DNA of 64,000 nt from Rhizobium hidalgonense (GTDB taxonomy: Bacteria > Pseudomonadota > Alphaproteobacteria > Rhizobiales > Rhizobiaceae), in the NCBI RefSeq assembly GCF_002914525.1, contig NZ_LODW01000022.1, positions 179,162-243,161 on the forward strand, read 5' to 3'. This document shows positions 1-9,427 of the stretch, in pieces. Under the pieces are notes generated by a model. That model was given only the letters and a program-made list of their open reading frames with translations. It had not been told where the DNA came from and made no database searches. The position numbers and the translations under genes were made by a program. The first letter of the stretch is position 1. Each line of letters begins with the position of its first letter.

Positions 1-128
1 CTCGTCATGGGTGCCATGCGCCTGGAGCAATCCCCTGATTTCCCCAAGTCGCGGGGATGGCCTAACTCTCTGTTTTCACGCATTCCGGACGCACAACCGC
101 TGCGCAATTTTGCTGGAGCGGCTCCATA

Positions 129-1121
129 TCAGATGTCGAACTGATAGGTCTTCGGCACGAAGCGATAGCCGCCATCCTGCTTCTCGGCAAAACCGACCGC
201 CGGGAACGGCATGTGGTAGCCGAGGAAGGCGATCTTCTCGGTCGCGATCATGTCGAAGACCTTGCGGCGGGTGGCTGCTGCCTGCGCCTTGTCCATGTCG
301 AAGCGCACCTCCCAATCCGGCCGCAGCAGCGACAGGATATAGTGATTGGCCGTATCGCCGGTCAGCACGAGACGTTTCCCCTCGGATTCGACGTGGAAGA
401 CCATATGCCCCGGCGAGTGGCCGGCCGCCAGCATTGCTGTCACGCCGGGCGCGACGCTGTCACCGTCCTTGATGAAGGTGGTCTTTTCGGCAAGCGGCGC
501 GACATTGGCCAGCACCGCCTTATGGCCGCCTTCGGCCGGCGTGCCCTCGCGCGCCTTGTTCGACCAGAAATCATATTCGGCCTGGCCGGCGACATAGCGG
601 GCATTTTTGAAGGCAGCCGCGCCATTCTCCATCAGGCCGCCGATATGATCGCCGTGCAGATGGGTCAGCGCGACTATGGTGACGTCGTCGGCCGAATAGC
701 CTGCGGCCTTCAGGCCCTCTGTCAACTGGCCGGCGCCCCGTGCGCGTCCGTTCTCGCCGAAGCCGGTATCGATCAGGATGACATCCGAGCCGGTATCGAT
801 GACAGCCGGCGTATAGCCGTTCACGAACTTGTCGGCCGGCAGGAAGTTTGCGGTCAGTAACGCCTGGACGGTTTCGGGGGCTTGATTGGTACCGAAGGTT
901 TCATAGGGCTTTTCGGAGACATTGGTGCCATCGCGAACGACGGTGAACTTATAGGAACCGAGCTTGAATTGATTGATCTCTGGCAAAGGCGTTAAATCCA
1001 TCTTATTGCTTTCTCCAGTCGCGGCCGCTTCGGCCTTCTCTCTTAAAATGACCGGCGCCGCGAGCAGGCCGAGGCCTGCGGCAAAAAGGGTGCGCCGCTT
1101 TATTCCCGACGAAATTGCCAT
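129..1121 (-). CDS. Tat-exported MBL-fold metallo-hydrolase
   Basis: Metallo-beta-lactamase-fold hydrolase of 330 residues, probably periplasmic. The N-terminus carries a twin-arginine signal (Arg8-Arg9, then a hydrophobic stretch to about residue 25). The zinc motif HxHxDH is at His154/His156/Asp158/His159, and downstream metal ligands are visible in GHSPGH, GDT and GYH. The frame is open further upstream, but the ATG at 1121 is preceded by GGAGGA and begins the signal peptide, so I use it. It is divergent from the MFS exporter at 1373. The substrate cannot be read from the sequence; lactonase, thiolesterase and related activities are all possible for this family. Confidence 0.85.
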   Translation of the reverse strand: MAISSGIKRRTLFAAGLGLLAAPVILREKAEAAATGESNKMDLTPLPEINQFKLGSYKFTVVRDGTNVSEKPYETFGTNQAPETVQALLTANFLPADKFVNGYTPAVIDTGSDVILIDTGFGENGRARGAGQLTEGLKAAGYSADDVTIVALTHLHGDHIGGLMENGAAAFKNARYVAGQAEYDFWSNKAREGTPAEGGHKAVLANVAPLAEKTTFIKDGDSVAPGVTAMLAAGHSPGHMVFHVESEGKRLVLTGDTANHYILSLLRPDWEVRFDMDKAQAAATRRKVFDMIATEKIAFLGYHMPFPAVGFAEKQDGGYRFVPKTYQFDI

Positions 1122-1372
1122 ATGTCCATCCTCCAATGACGTGCGGTGCGTCGCCGCACGGCCCCCGATGTCGATTCCGGCCGGATTTCTTCTTCGGGCG
1201 GAATAGACATATCCCAATCTTGCCAAACGACGTTGTCGGACAAGCCGTTTCACGCAGACGTGAAGCAAACGTGTCGTCGAGGCCGATTGAGGGATTGGCA
1301 GGCCCCTGAAGTGGGACTACACAGCACTGGCCTTCGCAGCTCCCGTCCGCAGCCCATCAAGGCCTCCCGCCT

Positions 1373-2797
1373 ATGAACCGCATCGTCCCGCTGATCCTCG
1401 CCGTCGCTCTTTTCATGGAACAGATGGACTCCACGGTCATTGCAACGGCGCTGCCCGCGATCGCGAGGGATCTCAATGTCGGGCCGATCACGCTGAAGCT
1501 GGCGCTGACCTCTTATATGGTGGCGCTTGCGGTGTTCATTCCGGTCAGCGGCTGGATGGCCGACAGATTCGGCGCCAAGAAGATCTTCCGCCTGGCCATC
1601 GCAGTCTTCGTCATCGGCTCGATCTTCTGCGCCATCTCGTCCAATCTCGGCGAATTCGTCTTTGCCCGCTTCCTTCAGGGCATGGGCGGGGCGATGATGA
1701 CGCCGGTCGGCCGTCTGGTACTGGTGCGCACGACGAAGCGCAGCGATCTGGTTTCGGCCATGGCGCTGCTCACCATTCCGGCGCTGGTCGGCCCGCTCAC
1801 CGGCCCGCCGCTCGGCGGCTTCATCACCACCTATTTCAGCTGGCACTGGATCTTCCTGATCAACGTGCCGGTCGGCATCATCGGCATCTGGCTTGCAACG
1901 ATCTTCCTGCCGGAGGTGGAGGCGACGGCGCCGCCGAAGCTCGATTTCACCGGTTTTGTTCTTACCTCGCTTTCGGCCGCCGGCGTCGTCTTCGGCCTGT
2001 CGGTCGTCAGCCTGCCGGCCCTGCCGCCGATCATCGGCGTTACCGCCACCGCGATCGGCTTCATCTGCGGCTATCTCTATATCGGCCATGCGAAGCGCCA
2101 CCCGGCGCCGATCCTCAACCTCAACCTGTTCAAAAACCCGACCTTCCGGGCCTCGACCACGGGGGGCAACCTCTTTCGCGTCTGCGTCGGCGCCATGCCG
2201 TTCCTGACGCCGCTGATGTTGCAGCTCGGATTCGGGCTGACGCCGTTTCAATCGGGCCTGATCACCTTTGCCGGCGCGATCGGGGCGATCACCACCAAAT
2301 TCATGGCAAAACGCGTCTTTGCCGCCGCCGGCTTCCGCACGACCCTGCTCGGCGCCGCCATGGTAACGACCCTGGTGACCGTTATCACCGGCCTGTTCAC
2401 ACCGGCGACGCCGCATCTTGTGATCATCGGCGTGCTGCTTGTCGGCGGCTTCTCCCGCTCCTTCATGTTCACCGGCGTCAATGCGCTTGCCTTCGCCGAT
2501 ATCGACGATGCGCAAGCCAGCCAAGCGACATCGATGAGCTCGGTAATGCAGCAAATCAGCCTGGCGCTCGGCGTCGCACTCGCCGCCGCGATCTTGGAGA
2601 GCTCGATCTACATCCGGGGCGAAGCGCTCGATGTCGTCGACTTCCACCTTGCCTTCTACATCATCGCCGGACTGACCGTCATTGCGACGATTCCCTTTGT
2701 GAGAATGGACCGCAATGCCGGCGCGCTCGTTTCCGGCCACCGGTTAAAGGTGGCGAGGTCGTCGACTATTGAAGCCGAGCAGCCGGTGACGAAATAG
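1373..2797 (+). CDS. MFS transporter, DHA2 (EmrB/QacA-like) family
   Basis: Inner-membrane drug/proton antiporter-like protein of 474 residues, a length that fits the 14-helix DHA2 group. The first helix is followed by the family's D-S-T signature near residue 20 (MDSTVIATALP). The MFS loop motif GWMADRFGAKK lies between helices 2 and 3, and RFLQGMGGAMM marks helix 4. It is divergent from the exported metallo-hydrolase, with about 250 bp between them. No cognate TetR or LysR regulator is adjacent. The exported compound is unknown. Confidence 0.88.
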   Translation: MNRIVPLILAVALFMEQMDSTVIATALPAIARDLNVGPITLKLALTSYMVALAVFIPVSGWMADRFGAKKIFRLAIAVFVIGSIFCAISSNLGEFVFARFLQGMGGAMMTPVGRLVLVRTTKRSDLVSAMALLTIPALVGPLTGPPLGGFITTYFSWHWIFLINVPVGIIGIWLATIFLPEVEATAPPKLDFTGFVLTSLSAAGVVFGLSVVSLPALPPIIGVTATAIGFICGYLYIGHAKRHPAPILNLNLFKNPTFRASTTGGNLFRVCVGAMPFLTPLMLQLGFGLTPFQSGLITFAGAIGAITTKFMAKRVFAAAGFRTTLLGAAMVTTLVTVITGLFTPATPHLVIIGVLLVGGFSRSFMFTGVNALAFADIDDAQASQATSMSSVMQQISLALGVALAAAILESSIYIRGEALDVVDFHLAFYIIAGLTVIATIPFVRMDRNAGALVSGHRLKVARSSTIEAEQPVTK

Positions 2798-2830
2798 GCT
2801 TGAAACTGCGATAGCGCCCTTTACGCATCG

Positions 2831-2851
2831 GAAAAGACGCGCGGCGCTGCC
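2831..2851 (+). repeat. Dispersed rhizobial hairpin repeat, copy 1
   Basis: Contains the 17-bp core GAAAAGACGCGCGGCGC, which occurs again at 59564 and 61931. The identity with the 59564 copy extends four bases further (TGCC). The left hairpin arm is degenerate here. It lies between the convergent MFS and VOC genes. Confidence 0.6.
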
Positions 2852-2854
2852 CTC

Positions 2855-3238
2855 CTATTCCGGGTTTTCGCAGACGGCAGAGAGCTTGTTGCCGTCGAGA
2901 TCGCGCACATAAGCGGCATAAAAATTGGCGTGGTAGGGGCGCAGACCCGGCTCGCCTTCATCGGCGCCGCCTGCGCCAATCGCCGCCGCATGGAAGGCGT
3001 CGACATCAGCCCGGGTTTCGGCCGTGAGCGCGACCATGGCGCCGTTGCCCGATGTCGCCCGGCGGCGATTGAACGGCGTCACCACCCAGAAGCGGCAGCG
3101 CGTATCGCTGTCGGCGGAATAGCCAATTTCCTCTTCCGAATAATGCTGGCGGCGATAGCCGAGCAGAGGCAGCACGGCATCATAAAACTGTCCTGCGCGA
3201 TAAAGGTCGTTGGTTCCGAGGGTGATGTAAAGAAGCAT
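2855..3238 (-). CDS. VOC family (glyoxalase/bleomycin-resistance fold) protein
   Basis: Small metal-dependent dioxygenase/isomerase-fold protein of 127 residues. It begins with the typical beta-alpha start (LYITLGTNDLYRAGQFYDAVL) and has the second module strand ending in YAAYVRDLDGNKL with Glu near the C-terminus. Members of this family bind lyases' substrates, antibiotics or glutathione adducts, and the sequence does not decide which. It stands between the convergent MFS gene and the leftward rlmE, about 55 bp upstream of rlmE's stop, so it is probably its own transcript. Confidence 0.85.
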   Translation of the reverse strand: MLLYITLGTNDLYRAGQFYDAVLPLLGYRRQHYSEEEIGYSADSDTRCRFWVVTPFNRRRATSGNGAMVALTAETRADVDAFHAAAIGAGGADEGEPGLRPYHANFYAAYVRDLDGNKLSAVCENPE

Positions 3239-3293
3239 GGGATCGGCAGTTCAGCTCTTGGGTCCGTCATCATCGGACGGTCCCGGCCCAAGA

Positions 3294-4013
3294 TCAAGCT
3301 TTCTCAGCGTCACCTTCGGCCTTGCGGCCCTTGAACCCCTTGGCGAGCAGGAACATCTCGACGGATTCCGCGCGCGACGCATTCGGCTTGACATGGACCA
3401 CCTGGCGAAAATTCTGCTTCAGCATGGCGAGCAGCTCACGTTCGGTGCCGCCCTGGAAGGTCTTGGTGAGGAAATGTCCGCCCTCCCCCAGCACCTCCAC
3501 GGCGAAATGCGCCGCGACTTCGCAGAGGTGCATGGTGCGCAGATGATCGGTGCGGTGGTGGCCGGTGGTTGGTGCCGCCATGTCCGAGATGACGAGATCG
3601 GGTGTGCCGCCGACGGCTTCCAGCAGCTTTTCCGGCGCTGTCGGATCAAGGAAATCGAGCTGCAGGATCTTCACACCGGGCAGCTGGGTCATTTCGAGGA
3701 AATCGATTGCGGCCACACGGACATCCTCATCGGTCGAGCCGGTGACCTTGGCGGCGATCTGCGACCAGCTGCCGGGGGCGGCACCGAGATCGATGATGCG
3801 CTTGGCGCCGCGCAGGATATGGTGTTTCTCATCGATCTCCAGCAGCTTGAAGGCGGCGCGGGCACGATATCCCTCCAGCTGGGCGCGCTGCACATAGGGA
3901 TCGTTGATGTGGCGCTGCAGCCATTGGCGGGAGGAGGCCTTCATCTTCTTGTTCTTGACGCGCTGGCCGAGCTTGCGGCCGGTGCGGTTACCCGCGATCG
4001 GTGCCTTGGTCAT
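3294..4013 (-). CDS. rlmE: 23S rRNA (uridine-2552-2'-O)-methyltransferase RlmE
   Basis: FtsJ/RrmJ-family enzyme of 239 residues that 2'-O-methylates U2552 in the A-loop of 23S rRNA using S-adenosylmethionine. The SAM motif [11 protein letters not shown] is near residue 96, and the catalytic Lys of RAAFKLLEI and the motif [10 protein letters not shown] are present. A basic N-terminal arm ([12 protein letters not shown]) suits rRNA binding. It begins 9 bp after the stop of the Ppx/GppA gene, so the two probably form one transcript. Confidence 0.93.
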   Translation of the reverse strand: MTKAPIAGNRTGRKLGQRVKNKKMKASSRQWLQRHINDPYVQRAQLEGYRARAAFKLLEIDEKHHILRGAKRIIDLGAAPGSWSQIAAKVTGSTDEDVRVAAIDFLEMTQLPGVKILQLDFLDPTAPEKLLEAVGGTPDLVISDMAAPTTGHHRTDHLRTMHLCEVAAHFAVEVLGEGGHFLTKTFQGGTERELLAMLKQNFRQVVHVKPNASRAESVEMFLLAKGFKGRKAEGDAEKA

Positions 4014-4022
4014 GCCTTCTCC

Positions 4023-5585
4023 TTATCTTGCACGCTGGCCGCGGCGGTTGCGGTTGCGCCGCCACACGCCGTCATCGGCCATCATGTCGGTGAGCAGGCC
4101 CTCCCTCAAGCCGCGATCGGCGACGCGCATGCGCGGGCTCGGCCAACGGCGGCGGATCGCCTCGAGGATGGCGCAGCCGGCGAGCACCAGATCGGCCCGA
4201 TCGGGCCCGATACAGGGATTTGCGGCGCGGCTTTCGAAATTCCAGGAGAGCAGTTTTGCCTGCATGGCAGAGACCTCGTCGTCGGACAGCCAGATGCCAT
4301 CGACCTTGCGCCGGTCATACCGCGGCAGATCGAGATGCACCCCGGCAAGCGTCGTCACCGTGCCCGATGTGCCGATCAGATGGAAGTCGCCGGTCTGGGC
4401 GACCTCGATCTCCGGGCAATCAAAGCCTTCGAGCATGCCGCCGACTTCGCGCACCATGCCTTCGAACGCCTCCGGCGTGACGTCGCGCCCGCCATGACGC
4501 TCCGACAGCGTCACGACGCCGACCGGCAGCGAAGTCCAGTGGGTGATGTGATTGGCCAGCCGGCTGAAACGATTGTCGCCGATGCGGATGACGGCAATCT
4601 CCGACGAACCGCCGCCGATATCGAAGAGCACGACAGAGCGCGTCTCGCGTCCGACGAGCGAGGAGCAGCCGGAGACGGCGAGCCGCGCTTCGGTCTCGCG
4701 ATCGATGATCTCCAGCGCGAGACCAGTTTCGGCAACGACGCGGCTGAGGAATTCCTCGCCATTGACCGCCTGGCGGCAGGCTTCGGTGGCGATCAGCCGC
4801 ATGCGGCGGATCTCGCGGTTCCTGAGCTTGGAGGCGCAGATCCTCAGCGCTTCGATCGCCCTTTCCATTGCCTCGTCGGACAGACGGCCGCTGGCAGCCA
4901 GGCCTTCGCCAAGGCGCACGATGCGGGAAAAGGCGTCGACCACCCGGAATTGCCCCGGGCGGGTCGGCTGGGCGATGAGCAGACGGCAATTATTGGTGCC
5001 GAGGTCGAGAGCGGCATAGAGCTCGTCCGGCCATGCATGTTCGCTCGCCTGGCGATCGCCCTGATAACCGGAAGTGGTATGGCCATCCTGGCGCCCCCTG
5101 CGGCCGGCATTTACGCTGTTTGGCGCCTCGCGCGGCTCGGTGCGCTGCACCGTCTCTTCGGCGCGGCTTTCCGGCTGCGGAGCGGAAGGTTTTGCCGTCG
5201 TCAGCGGCCGGCCCTGAAGACCGCGCTTACCGCGATGTTTGCGGCGGTTGCGCCGGCTCGGCGCCAACGCGCCTTCCGACCGGGCAGGATTGCCCGCCGC
5301 TTGCGCCTGCTCCATCGCTTGGGGGTGAGATGAACCGTCCTGCGCAGCGCCTTGGCCGCCACGGCGGCGACGCTTTCGCTTGCGAGCCGGATTGCCGGCC
5401 GCATCTTCCATCGGGCGCGCAGACTGCCCGGCACTGCCGGAAAGGTCATGCGAAGCGGGATGAGCCGCGTTGCGGGATTGCCCGCCACGCTTGCCCTTGC
5501 GGCGCCTGGACTTCTTGCCGTCCTTGCGCCCTACCGCCGACGCCCCGTCAAATTGCGGCTTTTCGCCGCCTTCGGGGTCTTCCAC
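4023..5585 (-). CDS. Ppx/GppA phosphatase with long basic N-terminal region
   Basis: Exopolyphosphatase/guanosine pentaphosphate phosphatase-fold protein (ASKHA superfamily). The conserved domain starts near residue 190 (YAALDLGTNNCRLLIA), has the second phosphate loop FDIGGGSSE and the GTSGTVTTLAGV segment, and ends near residue 500. It is preceded by about 180 residues rich in Arg, Lys, Gly, Ser and Pro with runs such as KRKRRRRGG, and it ends in another Arg-rich tail. The first codon is GTG; a shorter form starting inside the tail is possible. It precedes rlmE, which fits a role near RNA or (p)ppGpp/polyphosphate metabolism. Which substrate it cleaves is not decided. Confidence 0.85.
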   Translation of the reverse strand: MEDPEGGEKPQFDGASAVGRKDGKKSRRRKGKRGGQSRNAAHPASHDLSGSAGQSARPMEDAAGNPARKRKRRRRGGQGAAQDGSSHPQAMEQAQAAGNPARSEGALAPSRRNRRKHRGKRGLQGRPLTTAKPSAPQPESRAEETVQRTEPREAPNSVNAGRRGRQDGHTTSGYQGDRQASEHAWPDELYAALDLGTNNCRLLIAQPTRPGQFRVVDAFSRIVRLGEGLAASGRLSDEAMERAIEALRICASKLRNREIRRMRLIATEACRQAVNGEEFLSRVVAETGLALEIIDRETEARLAVSGCSSLVGRETRSVVLFDIGGGSSEIAVIRIGDNRFSRLANHITHWTSLPVGVVTLSERHGGRDVTPEAFEGMVREVGGMLEGFDCPEIEVAQTGDFHLIGTSGTVTTLAGVHLDLPRYDRRKVDGIWLSDDEVSAMQAKLLSWNFESRAANPCIGPDRADLVLAGCAILEAIRRRWPSPRMRVADRGLREGLLTDMMADDGVWRRNRNRRGQRAR

Positions 5586-5761
5586 GTTGTTTTTCCATCG
5601 CGCCGCGCAAGTCCTGAGGTATGCAGCAGGCGCTCATTCGATTTTTGCGTTGCGGCAAGAATATCAGCGCCCGCCGAAATCGCCAAATTCTTTTTTGGAC
5701 GCGGGATTTGCGGATGGTTTCACGTCTTCCGTACAACATTGAATTTTTTCAGAACGGGTAT

Positions 5762-5789
5762 TTGCAATCCGCCCGCTTTTGGTTATAAG
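5762..5789 (+). promoter_or_regulatory. Sigma70-type promoter of tRNA-Gln
   Basis: TTGCAA at 5762-5767 and TATAAG at 5784-5789, separated by 16 bp. The -10 element ends 39 bp before the tRNA. Assigned by eye; the transcription start is not known. Confidence 0.6.
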
Positions 5790-5828
5790 CGCCGCACAGC
5801 AGCCAAGCCATGCTTCGGCGGCACCTGC

Positions 5829-5902
5829 TGGGGAATAGTTCAATGGTAGAACGACGGACTCTGACTCCGTTAATCTTGGTTCGAGTCCAGGTTCCCCAGC
5901 CA
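5829..5902 (+). tRNA. tRNA-Gln(CTG)
   Basis: Folds as a complete cloverleaf with the acceptor stem TGGGGAA/TTCCCCA, U1-A72 as usual for glutamine tRNAs, and an encoded CCA. The anticodon stem ACGGA/TCCGT encloses the loop CTCTGAC, giving anticodon CTG. The T arm contains GGTTCGAGTCC. It marks the edge of the surface-glycan gene region that starts about 230 bp downstream. Confidence 0.95.
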
Positions 5903-6134
5903 ATCGATTTTATCGAACAAGCCGACATTGAATTTAGGCAGTAAAGATTTTCCTGGGTGGACTGCCGTGTCTGAGCGGCTCTGGGAAGTGACAGGAACAT
6001 GCTGTTGGCACCAGGCTGCTGGATCAAACCCAAGGCCCAGCGATTTTCCAATTGCATGTTGCCCCAGGCGCCGGCCCGATGACGCCGTCTGTGGCGCCAA
6101 CATCGGTGCGGTTAATTGCCGGTTCTCACCGATA

Positions 6135-7085
6135 TCAGGCTGCCGGATCCGATGCATTTTCGAACTCCAGAAACCAAGCATAGGTGGCTGCAATGCCGTC
6201 TTCAAGCGAAATGCGTGGTTTCCAACCCATGTCCTGCAGCTTCTGATTGCTCATCAGCTTTCGCGGCGTGCCATCGGGCTTGGAAAGATCATGGATGATC
6301 TCGCCCTCATAACCGACAACCCGGCAGACCAGACGCGTCAACTCGATAATTTCGAGATCTGCCCCCGAGCCGACATTGACGTGCTGCGCGCCCGAATAAG
6401 TTTTCAGCAGAAATACCAACGCGTCGGCGCAGTCGTCGACGTGCAGAAATTCGCGGCGCGGGGTGCCGGTGCCCCAGACCACCATATGCGGGTCTTTGCG
6501 AAGTTTGGCAGCGTGCGCCTTGCGGATAAGGGCCGGCAGCACATGGCTGGAATTCAGGTCGAAATTATCGCCCGGGCCATAAAGATTGGTCGGCATGGCG
6601 GAGATGTAATCGCGGCCGTATTGCTTACGATAGGCTTCCGCGAGTTTGATTCCGGCGATCTTGGCGATCGCGTACCATTCGTTGGTCGGCTCGAGCGCAC
6701 CGGTCAACAGAGCCTCTTCGGAAATCGGCTGTGGAGCGAGCTTGGGATAAATGCAGCTTGAACCCAAGAACAGAAGCCGGTCCACTCCGCCTCGGTGGGC
6801 GGCTTCGAAGATGTTCGATTCAATTATCAGATTGTCATAGATGAATTCTGCGGGATAGCTGTCATTGGCGAGGATGCCGCCGACCTTGGCAGCGGCGAGA
6901 ATGATCGCGTCGGGTCGGTTTGCGTCAACAAATTTCTCGACCTCGTCCTGCCGCTTCAAATCGACCTCACGGCGCGTCGCCGTGATGACGTTGCAATCTT
7001 CCGATTGAAGTCTGCGCACGAGAGCACTGCCGACCATACCGCGATGACCGGCAACCCAGATCTTCTTGTGGGACAAGTCGTACAC
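6135..7085 (-). CDS. fcl: GDP-L-fucose synthase
   Basis: Extended SDR of 316 residues that epimerises and reduces GDP-4-keto-6-deoxy-D-mannose to GDP-L-fucose with NADPH. The Rossmann motif GHRGMVG is near residue 14, and the catalytic pair is in YAIAK. The C-terminal region has the PDGTPRKL substrate-binding segment typical of Fcl. It starts with GTG directly abutting the TAA of gmd, with a GGAAAGAG ribosome site inside the end of gmd, so it is translationally coupled to it. Related proteins include NolK, but no nod genes are nearby, so a role in LPS or other surface glycan is more likely. Confidence 0.93.
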   Translation of the reverse strand: MYDLSHKKIWVAGHRGMVGSALVRRLQSEDCNVITATRREVDLKRQDEVEKFVDANRPDAIILAAAKVGGILANDSYPAEFIYDNLIIESNIFEAAHRGGVDRLLFLGSSCIYPKLAPQPISEEALLTGALEPTNEWYAIAKIAGIKLAEAYRKQYGRDYISAMPTNLYGPGDNFDLNSSHVLPALIRKAHAAKLRKDPHMVVWGTGTPRREFLHVDDCADALVFLLKTYSGAQHVNVGSGADLEIIELTRLVCRVVGYEGEIIHDLSKPDGTPRKLMSNQKLQDMGWKPRISLEDGIAATYAWFLEFENASDPAA

Positions 7086-8147
7086 TTAGATCTCTTTCCG
7101 GCTGTTTTGAGCCTTCCAGTGCTTGACATCTTCGCGCACCATTTCGGCGGCGAGCTCACGAACCGGGGTCTTGTGCTGCCAGCCGAGCTTCTGACGTGCC
7201 TTGGTCGGATCACCCAGCAAAAGGTCGACTTCCGTCGGGCGGAAATACCGAGGATCGACTTCCACGAGGCACGCACCGGACGCGGAGTCATAACCCTTTT
7301 CATCTACGCCGGAGCCCTTCCATTCCAAAGCGATGCCGACGTCGGCAAACGCCCACTCGACAAACTGGCGGACACTCGTCGTCTCACCGGTCGCCAATAC
7401 GTAGTCATCCGGTTGGTCCTGCTGCAGCATGCGCCACATGCCCTCGACATACTCACGGGCATGGCCCCAGTCGCGCTTGGCGTCTAGATTGCCGAGGAAG
7501 AGCTTATCCTGAAGTCCGAGATGGATGGCAGCCACCGCCATCGTGATCTTGCGCGTGACGAAGGTCTCACCGCGAAGTGGGCTTTCGTGATTGAACAGAA
7601 TGCCGTTCGACGCGTGCATGCCATAGGCCTCGCGATAATTTACGACGATCCAGTAGGCATAGAGCTTGGCTGCGGCATAGGGAGAACGTGGGTAAAAGGG
7701 CGTCTTCTCGTTCTGCGGCACTTCCTGGACAAGACCGTAGAGCTCCGACGTCGATGCCTGGTAGAACCGGGTCTTTTCCTCGAGCCGCAGGATGCGGATC
7801 GCCTCAAGCAACCTCAACGTCCCGACACCATCGGCATCCGCCGTATATTCAGGCGTTTCGAAGCTGACACCCACGTGGCTTTGGGCGGCAAGATTGTAGA
7901 TTTCATCGGGCTGCGTCTGCTGCACGATCCGCAGCAGATTGGTCGAGTCGATCATATCGCCATAATGGAGAATGAAGCGTGGATGTGCCTCGTGCGGATC
8001 CTGGTAGATATGCTCGATGCGGCCGGTGTTGAAAGACGATGACCGGCGCTTGATACCATGCACGGTATAGCCTTTGCTCAGAAGCAATTCAGCGAGATAA
8101 GCACCATCCTGACCAGTCACCCCAGTAATCAGCGCGGTTTTTGTCAT
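7086..8147 (-). CDS. gmd: GDP-mannose 4,6-dehydratase
   Basis: Converts GDP-D-mannose to GDP-4-keto-6-deoxy-D-mannose, the first step toward GDP-fucose. The NADP motif [10 protein letters not shown] is at the N-terminus, the catalytic Thr-Ser region is ASTSELYG, and YAAAK is the Tyr-Lys pair. The ATG at 8147 fits the family start (MTKTALITG); a GTG nine bases upstream is an alternative. It forms a two-gene unit with fcl and is divergent from rmlB across about 180 bp, so fucose and dTDP-sugar supply may share regulation. Confidence 0.94.
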   Translation of the reverse strand: MTKTALITGVTGQDGAYLAELLLSKGYTVHGIKRRSSSFNTGRIEHIYQDPHEAHPRFILHYGDMIDSTNLLRIVQQTQPDEIYNLAAQSHVGVSFETPEYTADADGVGTLRLLEAIRILRLEEKTRFYQASTSELYGLVQEVPQNEKTPFYPRSPYAAAKLYAYWIVVNYREAYGMHASNGILFNHESPLRGETFVTRKITMAVAAIHLGLQDKLFLGNLDAKRDWGHAREYVEGMWRMLQQDQPDDYVLATGETTSVRQFVEWAFADVGIALEWKGSGVDEKGYDSASGACLVEVDPRYFRPTEVDLLLGDPTKARQKLGWQHKTPVRELAAEMVREDVKHWKAQNSRKEI

Positions 8148-8328
8148 TCTTTTCACGTCTTTCGATACAATCTTCGGGACGTGTTTATGGAAACGGTTGA
8201 ACTAGCGCAACCCCCATGTGACCAGGGTGAGGCCAGCGAAATGAGCATCGTCGATCTCTTCGGTTGACGCGGGAGTGAGACAATGAGACTAGAACTCTCC
8301 AAATTGTCAGATCTCCAAGGGGGAAAAT

Positions 8329-9384
8329 ATGATCCTGGTGACGGGGGGAGCTGGTTTCATTGGCGCGAACTTCGTGCTCGATTGGCTTGCGCTTCATGAT
8401 GAACCGATCGTCAACCTCGATGTGCTGACATATGCCGGCAATCTACAGAACCTCTCCTCCGTCTGGAACGACCCGCGCCATGTCTTTGTCAAAGGCAGCA
8501 TCGCGGACTACGATCTCGTTGAGGAACTGCTACGATCCCATCGTCCCCGCGCAATCTTGAATTTCGCGGCGGAAAGTCACGTCGACCGATCGATCCATGG
8601 CCCTGAAGAATTTATCCAGACGAATATTGTCGGCACTTTTCGCCTGTTGGAGGCCACACGCGGATTTCTTGCCGCACAGGATGAAGCCTTCCGAAAGAGC
8701 TTCCGCTTTCTTCATGTATCGACGGACGAAGTCTACGGCTCGCTTGCTCCCGTGGAAGCAGCCTTCAGCGAAGATCGCAAATACGAACCCAACAGCCCTT
8801 ATTCCGCGAGCAAGGCAGCCAGCGATCACCTGGTTCGCGCCTATCATCACACCTACGGCCTGCCGGTTCTGACCACGAACTGTTCGAACAATTATGGTCC
8901 CCACCATTTTCCCGAGAAGCTTATTCCGCTGGTCATCCTCAATGCCCTTTCGGGCAAACAGATTCCGATCTACGGGGATGGAATGCAGGTACGCGACTGG
9001 CTGTTCGTCAAGGACCATTGCAGCGCGATCCAACGCGTTCTGGAAAGCGGAAAGGTCGGAGAAACTTATAATGTCGGCGGCAAAAACGAGCTGACCAACC
9101 TGTCGGTAGTCAATACGCTCTGCGAGATCCTCGACGAATTAAGGCCCCTGCCGCACGGGGCAAGCTATAAAGCGCAGATCTCCTTCGTGCGGGATCGGCC
9201 TGGTCACGACCGCCGCTACGCCATCGATGCGGCCAAGATCGAGCGGGAACTGGACTGGCGTCCAAGCGAGACGTTCGACACCGGCATCCGCAAGACGGTT
9301 GAATGGTATCTTGCCAACGATGCCTGGGTCGAGAACGTCACAAGCGGCAGCTACCGCCAATGGATCGATCGGCAGTATCGGTAA
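8329..9384 (+). CDS. rmlB: dTDP-glucose 4,6-dehydratase
   Basis: Makes dTDP-4-keto-6-deoxy-D-glucose from dTDP-glucose. The protein has 351 residues, NAD motif GGAGFIGANF, catalytic motif STDEVYG and YSASK. A strong AAGGGGG ribosome site precedes the ATG. It is the only rightward gene in the first part of the glycan region. Its partner RmlA is about 20 kb away at the head of the leftward operon. Neither rmlC nor rmlD is in the window, so the product probably feeds the FdtA/aminotransferase branch rather than dTDP-rhamnose. Confidence 0.94.
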   Translation: MILVTGGAGFIGANFVLDWLALHDEPIVNLDVLTYAGNLQNLSSVWNDPRHVFVKGSIADYDLVEELLRSHRPRAILNFAAESHVDRSIHGPEEFIQTNIVGTFRLLEATRGFLAAQDEAFRKSFRFLHVSTDEVYGSLAPVEAAFSEDRKYEPNSPYSASKAASDHLVRAYHHTYGLPVLTTNCSNNYGPHHFPEKLIPLVILNALSGKQIPIYGDGMQVRDWLFVKDHCSAIQRVLESGKVGETYNVGGKNELTNLSVVNTLCEILDELRPLPHGASYKAQISFVRDRPGHDRRYAIDAAKIERELDWRPSETFDTGIRKTVEWYLANDAWVENVTSGSYRQWIDRQYR

Positions 9385-9427
9385 GCATACTGCCCCTTGA
9401 TCTTCGACATTCAAGGCTGCGCTAGGA

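Noticed and set aside
1250..2740. Minus-strand frame opposite the MFS gene
   Set aside because: Highly charged, repetitive Arg/Asp/Glu composition typical of a shadow of a membrane-protein gene.
3237..5333. Long plus-strand open frame of 698 codons
   Set aside because: It is the antisense of rlmE and the Ppx/GppA gene, with no protein-like motifs or ribosome site.
6135..8147. gmd-fcl as Nod-factor fucosylation genes (noeL/nolK)
   Set aside because: No nod, noe or nif genes and no nod box nearby; the context is LPS/polysaccharide synthesis.
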